Shown here: one piece after another, positions 1 through 7,299 of the stretch | Numbering within the stretch: position 1 is the stretch's first letter | How the letters are laid out: each line of letters begins with the position of its first letter | Origin: an uncultured Victivallales bacterium | GTDB taxonomy: Bacteria; Verrucomicrobiota; Lentisphaeria; Victivallales; UBA1829 | Direction: 5' to 3' | Length of the DNA stretch: 64,000 nucleotides | NCBI GenBank assembly: GCA_944390795.1 | Contig: CALXRI010000009.1 | Coordinates: forward strand, 1 to 64,000 | Made by a program: the position numbers and the translations under genes | The notes under the pieces: model-generated | Databases searched by the model: none | Told to the model about the DNA's origin: nothing | Seen by the model: only the letters and a program-made list of their open reading frames with translations

Positions 1-397
1 TCTCCTTAATCAAATCTTCACACGCATGCGCGTACATATATGAAAAAGTTTTTCCGAAAAAGCGTCCGAAACGTCCGAGCAGCCTCAAAATGCCAAATTT
101 CATCCGTCCGAGATCCGTCCGGGAAACGTCCGGAACTGTCCGAAGGGCAGGAAAGTCCAGAAGAACCGTATGGATAGAGCCATGTGATCCGATGCCGGCA
201 GGAAAACTCCCCTTGAAAAAACGCCCCTTGGAGCTAGATTCAAAAAGTGCGGGACGAATGTGTGACGAATGTTTCCTTTTTACCCTCGAAAAACAGCGGA
301 AAAAGAGGAAAAAAATCGGAAAGGAGATCAGACGGAAACCAAATCAAGCGGTTTTTACAAGTCATTCATCTGGAAGGATTTAGGGTGTACAAAAAAA
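1..397. other. Gene-free left edge
   Basis: No open frame here has a credible ribosome binding site or a recognisable product. The stretch holds the GTCCG box array (53-142), then a purine-rich segment (about 290-340) leading to a T7 run on the minus strand directly after the tRNA 3' end (391-397). It may be the far end of an element whose remainder lies to the left, but nothing inside the window shows that. Confidence 0.5.
53..142. repeat. Helically spaced GTCCG box array
   Basis: GTCCG occurs at 64, 73, 106, 117, 128 and 138, preceded by a TCCG at 53. The intervals are 9, 33 (three times 11), 11, 11 and 10 bases, about one DNA turn each, so the boxes lie on one face of the helix. A period of 11 does not fit a coding repeat. 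Iteron-like or regulator-binding use is inference. Confidence 0.5.
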
Positions 398-473
398 TGG
401 TGCGCCCACAAGGACTCGAACCTTGGACCCAATGATTAAGAGTCATTTGCTCTACCAACTGAGCTATGGGCGC
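398..473 (-). tRNA. tRNA-Lys (anticodon CTT)
   Basis: The minus strand folds as a complete cloverleaf: acceptor stem GCGCCCA (467-473) with TGGGCGC, D arm GCTC-AGTTGGTA-GAGC, anticodon stem AATGA/TCATT with loop CTCTTAA, and T arm CAAGG-TTCGAGT-CCTTG. The anticodon CTT lies at 438-440 and reads AAG (Lys). The 3' CCA is encoded (398-400), after discriminator A. A T7 run follows immediately on the transcribed strand. Confidence 0.97.
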
Positions 474-499
474 ATGGCTTAACTCAAACCAGTGACTTT

Positions 500-527
500 A
501 ATATATCCGCCTTACTGAAAAAAACAA
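500..527 (-). promoter_or_regulatory. Candidate sigma-70 promoter of tRNA-Lys
   Basis: On the minus strand TTGTTT (522-527) and TATATT (500-505) are separated by 16 bases. Transcription would start near 493, about 20 bases before the tRNA 5' end. Confidence 0.55.
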
Positions 528-726
528 GTCTTCTTCTAAAAAAAATATACTTTATTTTTCATATCGCACCATAACATGAGACTTTTACTCATCCAGAGCA
601 ATGTCATGCAGAAATTCAGCACTGACAGCATCTTCCTCCAAACAGTCTTGACCTGTCTTTGGGAACTCCTCAAGAAAAACTTCTTCAGAAAAGGCTTTAT
701 CGCTTGATCTTTTTTTGAAAAACAGC

Positions 727-755
727 TTGCAAAAGCCGTTTAGTAAGACTAATGT
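727..755 (+). promoter_or_regulatory. Candidate promoter of the isomerase gene at 792
   Basis: TTGCAA (727-732), a 17-base spacer and TAATGT (750-755). The -35 is good and the -10 is weak. A strong ribosome binding site (GGAG, 779-782) follows before the ATG. Confidence 0.4.
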
Positions 756-791
756 AAAACAACAGCACATGTAAAAAAGGAGTTTTCAACA

Positions 792-1658
792 ATGAAAATA
801 GGCGTGATCGTAGAATCATTCCGCGAACCGTTGTATACAGCGTTCGAATCCGCAGCTAAAATCGGAGCGCAGGGTGTCCAGATGTATGCGGTCTGCAAGG
901 ATCACAACCTGATCACCATGACAAAAGAGGAACGAGCAGCTCTGAAAAAACGTCTTGATGAGCTGGGACTCAAGGTCTCCGCCATCTGCGGTGATCTCGG
1001 CGGACACGGTTTTCAGGATGCAGCGGGAAATCCTGAGCGCGTTCATCTCAGCAAACAGATTATCGACATCTGCGCAGATTTTGATACGAAAGTCATGACA
1101 ACTCACATCGGCGTTGTCCCGACCCGTGAGGAATCTCCGGTTTATCAGACCATGCTTGCCGCGGCAAGAGAAGTCGCCGCATATGCCGCGTCGCACGGCG
1201 TGACGCTTGCAATTGAAACCGGTCCGGAGCCGGCCGACAGACTCCGGAAATTCATCGAGAACGCCGGAGGAAAAGGAATCGGCGTGAATTTCGACCCGGC
1301 AAATCTGGCAATGGTCCTGAATGTCAATCCCGCTGAAGCGGTTCCCGTTCTCGCAAAATACATCGTTCATACCCATGCGAAAGACGGTCTGCATCTGCGC
1401 GACTGCAATCCGGCAGATGTTTACGGTTCCATGGACACCTACGATCTGACCCCCCCGGAGCAGCAGAGCAAGGGCGACGGCCCCGTCTTCCGGGAAGTCG
1501 CTCTCGGGCAGGGACAGGTGAACTGGAAGGAATACATAGACGCCTTGAAGGCGATCGGCTATGACGGATTCCTGACGATTGAACGGGAAGTCGGAGACAA
1601 TCCGAAGGCCGACATCACCATGGCGGTCGACTTCCTCAAAGCTCACGGCATCTGCTGA
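792..1658 (+). CDS. Sugar phosphate isomerase/epimerase (xylose isomerase-like TIM barrel)
   Basis: A 288-residue protein of the AP-endonuclease-2/xylose isomerase-like TIM barrel family, which isomerises or epimerises sugars at a divalent metal in the cytoplasm. The usual metal ligands can be read in order: E142 in LAIETGPEP, D168 in NFDPAN, H195 in VHTHAKDG, and a C-terminal Glu in TIEREVGD. The length is typical. GGAG lies nine bases before the ATG. The gene stands alone, convergent with the MFS gene, with its own promoter. The substrate cannot be read from the sequence; inosose or ketose substrates are common in this family and fit the other sugar genes nearby. Confidence 0.85.
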   Translation: MKIGVIVESFREPLYTAFESAAKIGAQGVQMYAVCKDHNLITMTKEERAALKKRLDELGLKVSAICGDLGGHGFQDAAGNPERVHLSKQIIDICADFDTKVMTTHIGVVPTREESPVYQTMLAAAREVAAYAASHGVTLAIETGPEPADRLRKFIENAGGKGIGVNFDPANLAMVLNVNPAEAVPVLAKYIVHTHAKDGLHLRDCNPADVYGSMDTYDLTPPEQQSKGDGPVFREVALGQGQVNWKEYIDALKAIGYDGFLTIEREVGDNPKADITMAVDFLKAHGIC

Positions 1659-1844
1659 GATTTCACCATATACAAAGGCACGGCCCGGGAGGAAAAGCAT
1701 CGTTCCCGTCGCCGGATTCAACAGGTCCCTTTCGGCGGTTCCGCGGACTCTTCCCGCGGCGCCGTCTTTTCGTCAGCCCCGGAGAACAGCTGCAGTTTTA
1801 CTGCGTGCAATCGCCCGTTGCCGATTGGACATCCCCGCCCGCAG

Positions 1845-3041
1845 TCAGAGACGACGATAGCGCCAGGTTGCCGCAACCTGATAGAGAACGGCAAGAAAAA
1901 TGAGAACCGCTCCAATCAGAAACGGAGACGCACTGTTTCCCGTCGCATCCGCAAGAATACCGGCTCCCAGCGGAGCAAATACGGACGTGATTCCGACAAT
2001 CACTTCATTTACCGCGACATAACGATGGCTCTTCGCCGGATTCGCCAGGGAGTGATAGGAGAAAAAGAAGCAGAACCCGCCGGAATAACATCCGTAGAGA
2101 AGACCGGCGACAAGATAGACCGGATAGGATTGCGTAAAAGCGAAAAGAAGCAGCGCGCAGAAGCCGCAGAGGGCGGCAACGGCAATCGGAAGCGGATGAT
2201 ACATCCAGCGGCGGCTTTTCCAGAGGCTCAGGGCAAGAAACGCCTGTACATAGCTCACTGCGGCAAGAATGATTCCCTGCTGCGCCGTGGACATCTCCAG
2301 GAGATTGCAGCGATAGGGAATCTGCGTGCGCAGCATTGCGATTGTGATAAATCCAGTTCCGGCCACAATCCAGCCGAGATATGCCAGATCCGGGAGCTTT
2401 TCCGGCGGCCCGGAAATTTCGCCGGCGCCTGCCGTATCTTCATGAGGAACTGCGACGGAATCATGATCCGCATTCTTTCTCCGGATGAAACAGTGGAGAA
2501 ACCAGACAAAGCAACTGACGATCAGAACCAGAAGAATATTGATTTTATAACAGGTTCTCCATCCGGTTTCCGGAGAAAGCATTCCCCAGATCAGGGCGGC
2601 GATGAAAGGCCCGGAGGCAAATCCGAAACTCCAGGAAAATGTGTAGAATGCCGCAGTTCTCTGCACGGCTCCCGGAGAGGATTCATTGCCGTCCAGCATC
2701 TTCACGATCACCTGGAACGGCGCAAAAAACATCGCCGTGCCGATCCCGGATCCGAACAGCCATACATACTGCATGTTCATTCCCGGAAACAGAAGAAAAC
2801 CGATCATGGAGAGAGCCAGAATCCCCTCCCCCGCAAGAATGAATTTCGTCGCGTTCTCTTTCTGCTGAACAACACCCAGAAGAGCGGAAACAATCGCGTA
2901 GACGAAGGCCCAGACCGCCATTGTCCCCGCAATGGCAAAGGAATCCGCGCCACTGACTGCGAGCCGGCGCATCGTGATAAAGAAGAAGAGCCCCATGATG
3001 ATATTCATCACACAAGGAAGAAGATAAAAAATAATTCTCAT
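1845..3041 (-). CDS. MFS transporter
   Basis: A 398-residue integral membrane protein with about 12 hydrophobic segments. The N-terminus begins directly with a membrane helix (IIFYLLPCVMNIIMGLFFF), with no signal peptide. The central cytoplasmic loop (around residues 185-215, ending near EKLPDLAYL) is charged, as expected between the two six-helix halves of the major facilitator superfamily. Substrate unknown; sugar or sugar-derivative uptake is only suggested by the neighbours. The gene is transcribed divergently from the hydrolase gene at 3427 and convergently with the isomerase gene. AGGAAAAACAG precedes the ATG. An import or export direction cannot be told. Confidence 0.8.
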   Translation of the reverse strand: MRIIFYLLPCVMNIIMGLFFFITMRRLAVSGADSFAIAGTMAVWAFVYAIVSALLGVVQQKENATKFILAGEGILALSMIGFLLFPGMNMQYVWLFGSGIGTAMFFAPFQVIVKMLDGNESSPGAVQRTAAFYTFSWSFGFASGPFIAALIWGMLSPETGWRTCYKINILLVLIVSCFVWFLHCFIRRKNADHDSVAVPHEDTAGAGEISGPPEKLPDLAYLGWIVAGTGFITIAMLRTQIPYRCNLLEMSTAQQGIILAAVSYVQAFLALSLWKSRRWMYHPLPIAVAALCGFCALLLFAFTQSYPVYLVAGLLYGCYSGGFCFFFSYHSLANPAKSHRYVAVNEVIVGITSVFAPLGAGILADATGNSASPFLIGAVLIFLAVLYQVAATWRYRRL

Positions 3042-3076
3042 CTGTTTTTCCTGCTTTCCTGACTTTGCAAGCTTTT

Positions 3077-3104
3077 AAGTTACCGCAGAAATTTGCTTTT
3101 TCAA
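3077..3104 (-). promoter_or_regulatory. Candidate promoter of the MFS gene
   Basis: On the minus strand TTGAAA (3099-3104), a 16-base spacer and TAACTT (3077-3082), about 36 bases before the start codon. The -10 is weak. Confidence 0.35.
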
Positions 3105-3192
3105 GCATCCGCCCGATTCAAAAAAACACTTTCAACTCCCGCCGGTCCGTATCCGGGATCTTCCACACAGGGAAAAATGCAGTGCCCTCCTG

Positions 3193-3202
3193 CCCCCCCC
3201 CC
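3193..3202. repeat. Poly-C tract, ten C
   Basis: Ten consecutive C between two divergent genes. Tracts of this length can change length by slipped-strand replication. It lies about 57 bases upstream of the -35 at 3260. Confidence 0.8.
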
Positions 3203-3259
3203 GCCGGTCTGTTTTTCCGCTTTTCCATTTGAATCATCAGGACCAAATGTGTTTCCACC

Positions 3260-3288
3260 TTGACAGCATCACATCCAAAGGATATAAT
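3260..3288 (+). promoter_or_regulatory. Consensus sigma-70 promoter for the alpha/beta hydrolase
   Basis: TTGACA (3260-3265), exactly 17 bases, TATAAT (3283-3288): a full match to the vegetative consensus. The start codon at 3427 is about 130 bases after the expected start of transcription. Confidence 0.75.
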
Positions 3289-3426
3289 ATCGCCTGTATG
3301 CGGCACGGCAGTCCGGACTCAGGTTCCCGCGGCAGGGAAAACCGGATTTCGCCGGGGAAAGATTTTATGAAAAATCCAGCGCCGGCAGAAAACATGGAAC
3401 GGAAAAACGGATAAAAGGATTGCGGT

Positions 3427-4167
3427 ATGAATTCTGAAAATCTTGCGCAAAAACTCGGCATGACACAGAAAACGTTTCATTCCACGGACGGAGGAGTGCT
3501 GAACTACTGCTTCCGAAGAACCGGAAATCCCGCCGATCCGGCAGAACCCGCCCTCATGATGTTTCTGCATGGCGCGGGCGAGCGCGGGAAGGAAAATTAC
3601 CGCCAGCTCGTGCACTGCGCCGCGGATCTTGTAAATTTCTGCGAGTCGGAACAGATCAAAGCGGTTCTTCTCTTCCCGCAGTGTCCGGAGGGACGGATGT
3701 GGATTCAGGCGGCATGGTCACTGCCGGAACATGCAATGAGCGAGTGTCCGACGCCGGAACTGAAACGTGCCCTCGAGCTGCTGGAAGCAACTCTCGCAGC
3801 GGAAAACTGCGATCCGGACCGGGTTTACATCAGCGGAATTTCCATGGGTTCGTTCGGAACATGGGATGCGCTCTCCCGGCGTCCCGATCTGTTCGCCGGA
3901 GCCATTGCAATCTGCGGAGGCGGCGATGTGAAGCAGGCGTCAAAGCTCACGGAAATTCCGATCCGCGTCTTTCACGGAGATCAGGACGGAGCCGTTATGG
4001 TAAAACGTTCCCGGGACATGGTGAATGCAATCCGGGCGGCCGGCGGAACAAAGATCTTTTATACGGAATATCCCGGAATCAATCACGATTCCTGGACACG
4101 GACCTATGCGGATCATGAAAATCTGCGCTGGCTCTTCTCGCAGCGGAAAGAACAAAAACCGTATTGA
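3427..4167 (+). CDS. Alpha/beta hydrolase, esterase/prolyl-oligopeptidase-like
   Basis: A 246-residue serine hydrolase. The oxyanion region FLHGAGERG (47-55) is followed by the nucleophile elbow G-I-S139-M-G; the likely acid is D187 in FHGDQDGAV and the base H220 in GINHDSW. The layout matches the 'predicted peptidase'/phospholipase-carboxylesterase group often found with carbohydrate catabolism genes. There is no signal peptide, so it is cytoplasmic as written. AGG lies eight bases before the ATG. It is monocistronic and convergent with the PocR-AraC gene, with a structured repeat in the gap. The natural ester is unknown; deacetylation of sugars is a reasonable guess. Confidence 0.8.
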   Translation: MNSENLAQKLGMTQKTFHSTDGGVLNYCFRRTGNPADPAEPALMMFLHGAGERGKENYRQLVHCAADLVNFCESEQIKAVLLFPQCPEGRMWIQAAWSLPEHAMSECPTPELKRALELLEATLAAENCDPDRVYISGISMGSFGTWDALSRRPDLFAGAIAICGGGDVKQASKLTEIPIRVFHGDQDGAVMVKRSRDMVNAIRAAGGTKIFYTEYPGINHDSWTRTYADHENLRWLFSQRKEQKPY

Positions 4168-4170
4168 TGA

Positions 4171-4309
4171 AAAATCAGGGCATCCTGCGATGCTCTGTAT
4201 CGCAAAACTGCTTCGTGCTTTCCTCTCAGTCCTGCCGCGCTCCGGCTGCGCAAGCCGGTCGCCGCAGGCGAAATCTCCGATACCGCGCATGCCTGCATCG
4301 CGGTAATTC
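4171..4309 (-). repeat. Dispersed structured repeat, copy A
   Basis: On the minus strand this segment aligns nearly without gaps (one 3-base difference) to 13981-14122. The core 4187-4301 is bounded by short inverted repeats (GCGATGC at 4187-4193, GCATCGC at 4295-4301 as read on the plus strand). An inner hairpin at 4242-4258 pairs CCGGCT with AGCCGG around a five-base loop. The copy starts at the stop codon of the PocR-AraC gene, in the same orientation, and fills the gap to the convergent hydrolase gene. Confidence 0.8.
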
Positions 4310-5159
4310 ATTGCAGACGCCGGAATCCGCCCGGTGTCATGCCCCGGTATTTGCGGTAAAGGCGCGAAAAATAATACCGGTCATGGATGCCGACCTGTTC
4401 GGCGGCTTCTCCGATGGAAAGTTCGCTGTGCTCCCTCAGAAGGCGTTCCGCGCGTGCCAGGCGTTTCTCAATGAGAAGCCTCTTGAAACTCGTGCCGGAG
4501 TGTTTCTGAAGAAAATGCGAAATTGTGGAAACGCTCCTCCCGACGTGGCGCGCGACCGTCGAAATTTTCAGCGGCGAAGTCAGGTTGTCCTCAATGCAGC
4601 GGACAATGGAGCGGTAGAGACGGTCACCGCCCGTCGTGACCAGTTCGCGCCGGACGATATAGTCGACAAGCAGCTCCATGAGCCCCGTCAGATTCTCCAT
4701 TCCCTCCTCGGAAAGATAAGGCAGCTCATGGAATGCTTTTTTCAGCTCGGAAAGTTCGGATCGGGTCCGGGCTTTCTCCGCCAGGTCGCCGGGGAGCGCC
4801 TCCGTGCTCCGGAACTGTCCGAACATGACATAGCCAAGCAGTTTGCCTTCGGAAATCACAGGCATGATCGCCTCCCACAGACGCGCATGGCAGAGATAGG
4901 ACTGGCAGCGCCCGGTTTTCCGGCTCAAAGCCTGTTTCTCCCTATCCAGGCGGAGACAGCGTTCCAGAGAAAAAAAACGGTTCTGCATCAGCTGGCAGAA
5001 GCGGCAGTTGCCTTCGCTGCGCCCCTGCCGCAGCACCTGCCCCTGCGGACCGTAGAACATCACGTGCACATGCATCACGGAGGCGAAATTGTCCAGAAGT
5101 TTCTGCACCTCGTCATGAAGGATCAGGTCAAGGGAAAAATCATGATTCGCCTCCGTCAC
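4308..5159 (-). CDS. PocR-domain AraC family transcriptional regulator
   Basis: A 283-residue one-component regulator. Residues about 10-160 form a PocR-type ligand-binding domain (LILHDEVQKLLDNF start, Cys-rich CRFCQLM and CQSYLCHARLW, then GKLLGYVMFGQFRS). Residues about 180-283 form the double helix-turn-helix of the AraC family, ending EQVGIHDRYYFSRLYRKYRGMTPG as in AraC, split by a few substitutions. The start codon is GTG, set by GGAGG seven bases upstream. It is divergent from the Gfo/Idh-isomerase pair at 5309-7221, which it probably activates in response to a small molecule (PocR senses 1,2-propanediol in Salmonella; the ligand here is unknown). Confidence 0.87.
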   Translation of the reverse strand: MTEANHDFSLDLILHDEVQKLLDNFASVMHVHVMFYGPQGQVLRQGRSEGNCRFCQLMQNRFFSLERCLRLDREKQALSRKTGRCQSYLCHARLWEAIMPVISEGKLLGYVMFGQFRSTEALPGDLAEKARTRSELSELKKAFHELPYLSEEGMENLTGLMELLVDYIVRRELVTTGGDRLYRSIVRCIEDNLTSPLKISTVARHVGRSVSTISHFLQKHSGTSFKRLLIEKRLARAERLLREHSELSIGEAAEQVGIHDRYYFSRLYRKYRGMTPGGFRRLQ

Positions 5160-5228
5160 GAAAGACCTCCTTTGTAAAAAACAATCCTGATTTTTGCATA
5201 AAAGTCCATTTATTTGCCATTTAATCTA

Positions 5229-5257
5229 TTTACGAAACGGGTTTTTTCAAGTATAAT
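5229..5257 (+). promoter_or_regulatory. Promoter of the Gfo/Idh-isomerase operon
   Basis: TTTACG (5229-5234), 17 bases, TATAAT (5252-5257). The -10 is perfect and the -35 poor, as expected where an AraC-type activator helps. The divergent regulator gene starts about 70 bases upstream of the -35. Confidence 0.6.
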
Positions 5258-5308
5258 TACGGGCAGTCGGAAAAACTTTGCGGAAAATCCAAATACAGGA
5301 GAAGGATC

Positions 5309-6349
5309 ATGGACAAAGTCAGAATCGGACTCATCGGACTGGGCTTCATGGGAAGCACGCATTTCAGAATCTATGAAGCGATGAAGGACGCGCAGATCGT
5401 CGCGCTCGCGGACGTCGATCCCGTCAAGCGCAGAGGAGATATTTCCAAGGTCGTCGGCAACATCGGCAACGCCGACAACTCCCGGCCGCTGAACATGGAG
5501 GGAATCCGGACCTACGAGTCCGGCTTCGACCTCATCAACGATCCCGCGGTGGACGTGGTCGACATCTGCTGCCCGACACCCGACCACGCCCCCTACATCG
5601 TCGCCGCGCTCAAGGCCGGCAAACACGTCTTCGCGGAAAAACCCTTCGCGCGGAATCTGGAGCAGGCAAAGGAAATCGCAGAGGCCTACCGGAACGCGAA
5701 GACCTTCCTGAACTTCGGCATGTGCGTCCGCGCATGGCCGGAATACCGCTACACCTATGAACAGTTCAAGGCGGGAAAATACGGCAGACTCCTTTCCGCG
5801 ACCTTCCGGCGCCTTTCCCCGGACATCGCGGGGAACGCATGGCAGAACTGGTTCATGGACGGCAAGCGGTCCGGCGGCGCGCTGCTTGACATGCACCTGC
5901 ACGACACGGACGCGGTCCGCTACTTCTTCGGCCGTCCGAAAGCCGTCACCTCCGTCGGCGTGACCGGCGGCGTCAGCAACGGCGGCGTCGATCATGTGAT
6001 CTCCTTCTACCATTATGACGACGGAACGGTGGTGGAAGCGGAAGGCTGCTGGATGGCGCCGAACACCACGCCCTTTGAAATGACCTTCCAGATCATCTGC
6101 GAAAAGGCGACGGTCCGCCTGATGGCGGAGGGTTTCAAAGTCTACTGGAAGGACGGCAGAATCGAAACGCCTCAAGTAGAGGCGACGACCGGATGGCACG
6201 TCGAGCTCGCCTATTTCGTCGACTGTGTCAAAAACGGCATCAGGCCCGACAGGTATCAGGACTTCGAATCCGTGCTCGACGGCTTCAAGATCAATGTCGC
6301 CGAACAGGAATCCGTGGACAGCGGAAAACGTGTTGAAATCAACTACTGA
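5309..6349 (+). CDS. Gfo/Idh/MocA family oxidoreductase
   Basis: A 346-residue NAD(P)-dependent sugar or inositol dehydrogenase. The N-terminal Rossmann fold has the fingerprint GLIGLGFMGSTH; the family EKP motif appears as FAEKPFARN near residue 110, and the C-terminal substrate-binding domain carries the GGGALLDMHLHDTD-type segment with its conserved Asp and His. GGAGAAGG precedes the ATG. It is the first gene of a two-gene operon with a TIM-barrel isomerase 14 bases downstream. This pairing usually means oxidation of a cyclitol or sugar to a keto form followed by isomerisation. No secretion signal is visible. The exact substrate is unknown. Confidence 0.87.
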   Translation: MDKVRIGLIGLGFMGSTHFRIYEAMKDAQIVALADVDPVKRRGDISKVVGNIGNADNSRPLNMEGIRTYESGFDLINDPAVDVVDICCPTPDHAPYIVAALKAGKHVFAEKPFARNLEQAKEIAEAYRNAKTFLNFGMCVRAWPEYRYTYEQFKAGKYGRLLSATFRRLSPDIAGNAWQNWFMDGKRSGGALLDMHLHDTDAVRYFFGRPKAVTSVGVTGGVSNGGVDHVISFYHYDDGTVVEAEGCWMAPNTTPFEMTFQIICEKATVRLMAEGFKVYWKDGRIETPQVEATTGWHVELAYFVDCVKNGIRPDRYQDFESVLDGFKINVAEQESVDSGKRVEINY

Positions 6350-6363
6350 GGAGCCGTAGAATC

Positions 6364-7221
6364 ATGTACAAGGCATTGAATTACTGGGTGTTCGGAGGAT
6401 TTGACGGACAGAAGACCCCGTATGAGTTCATCGACTGGGCGGCGGAAAAAGGTCTGGACGGCGTCGAACTGACTGTCGGAGACGCTCTTTCTCCTGACAT
6501 CACCGAAGCGGAATGCAGAAAAATTGCCGCATACGCCGCGGAACGGAACATCGGACTGCGCACCCTCGCAAGCGGCGCGGGCTGGGGCTGCTATCTCGGC
6601 GCGGCGGATGACACCGAACGGCAGAACGCCCTTGCGTTCGTCCGGAAATATCTTCAGATCGCCGCATGGATCGGAGCCGAGACCATTCTGGTCGTTCCCG
6701 GCGCAACCCGCGTGGCATGGGATCCGGGCAGACCTGTGCTGAGCTACAAAACCGTATGGGAGCAGACCGTGAAATCGGTAAGGGAACTTGTTCCCGTCGC
6801 GGAATCGCTGAAAGTCAATCTCGCGCTGGAAAACGTCTGGAACCGTTTCCTGATCTCTCCGATGGAATGGAAACTTTTCCTGGATCAGTTCGATTCGGAG
6901 TATGTGGGCCTTTATTTCGACGTCGGCAACGCCTGTCTGAACTGCCGTCCGCAGGACTTCCCGGAGATTCTCGGCAGCCGCATCAAGGCGGTGCACCTCA
7001 AGAACTTCGAGGAAACCGACTGCGCTGGCGGACTCCACAACTTCGGCGACGACCTGTTCAAGGGCGAAGTCGATTTCAAAGCTGTCTTCGCGGAGCTGGA
7101 CAAAATCGGCTACAAGGGACCGTTCACCGTGGAAATGATCCCGTTCTGCCGTCTGCCCGATCTGGTGCTTCCGGATCAGGCGCTGGCAGACAAAATGGCG
7201 CTTCAGCTTGCCTCGCTGTAA
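6364..7221 (+). CDS. Sugar phosphate isomerase/epimerase
   Basis: A 285-residue xylose-isomerase-like TIM barrel. The four metal-site residues are visible as Glu in LALENVW, Asp in YFDVGN, His in AVHLKNF and Glu in FTVEMIPF. It is the second gene of the operon that begins with the Gfo/Idh oxidoreductase (14-base gap, GAGGAG ribosome site), and is closed by a strong hairpin terminator at 7240-7277. It probably acts on the keto-sugar product of that enzyme. It differs clearly in sequence from the isomerase at 792, so the two are not a recent duplication. Confidence 0.86.
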   Translation: MYKALNYWVFGGFDGQKTPYEFIDWAAEKGLDGVELTVGDALSPDITEAECRKIAAYAAERNIGLRTLASGAGWGCYLGAADDTERQNALAFVRKYLQIAAWIGAETILVVPGATRVAWDPGRPVLSYKTVWEQTVKSVRELVPVAESLKVNLALENVWNRFLISPMEWKLFLDQFDSEYVGLYFDVGNACLNCRPQDFPEILGSRIKAVHLKNFEETDCAGGLHNFGDDLFKGEVDFKAVFAELDKIGYKGPFTVEMIPFCRLPDLVLPDQALADKMALQLASL

Positions 7222-7239
7222 CACGCATCCGTCTGCTCT

Positions 7240-7277
7240 CCCCGGCCGTGCATGCTTCCGCACCGCCGGGGATTTTT
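7240..7277 (+). terminator. Intrinsic terminator of the Gfo/Idh-isomerase operon
   Basis: CCCCGGC (7240-7246) pairs with GCCGGGG (7265-7271), with an inner GTGC/GCAC stem, and is followed by ATTTTT (7272-7277). It separates the operon from the convergent dehydrogenase gene. Confidence 0.85.
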
Positions 7278-7299
7278 CTGCGCTTCCGTCTGAAGCGCA

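Larger units (their letters stand above)
474..791. other. AT-rich gap between tRNA and isomerase gene
   Basis: This gap contains the tRNA promoter and the promoter of the isomerase gene. A 61-codon minus-strand frame (585-770) lies here, but it overlaps the promoter of the next gene, has no clear ribosome binding site and resembles no family known to me, so it is not called. The base composition is clearly more AT-rich than the flanking genes. Confidence 0.5.
3042..3426. other. Divergent intergenic region with promoters and a C10 tract
   Basis: The region lies between the MFS gene and the hydrolase gene. It contains a possible minus-strand promoter (3077-3104), an uninterrupted run of ten C (3193-3202) and a consensus plus-strand promoter (3260-3288). 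The hydrolase leader is therefore about 130 bases long, and I see no known riboswitch in it. No coding capacity is apparent. Confidence 0.6.

Noticed and set aside
90-383. 97-codon frame at the left edge
   Set aside because: Runs through the GTCCG boxes whose 11-base period does not fit codons; no ribosome site.
585-770. 61-codon minus-strand frame in the AT-rich gap
   Set aside because: Covers the promoter of the isomerase gene, has no ribosome site and no known family. A real small protein is not excluded.
3940-4311. Small protein starting at the PocR-AraC stop (ATGA) through repeat copy A
   Set aside because: The overlap looks like translational coupling, and copy C has a similar ATGA, but substitutions between copies A and B fall evenly on the three codon positions, and the frame continues into the antisense of the hydrolase gene.
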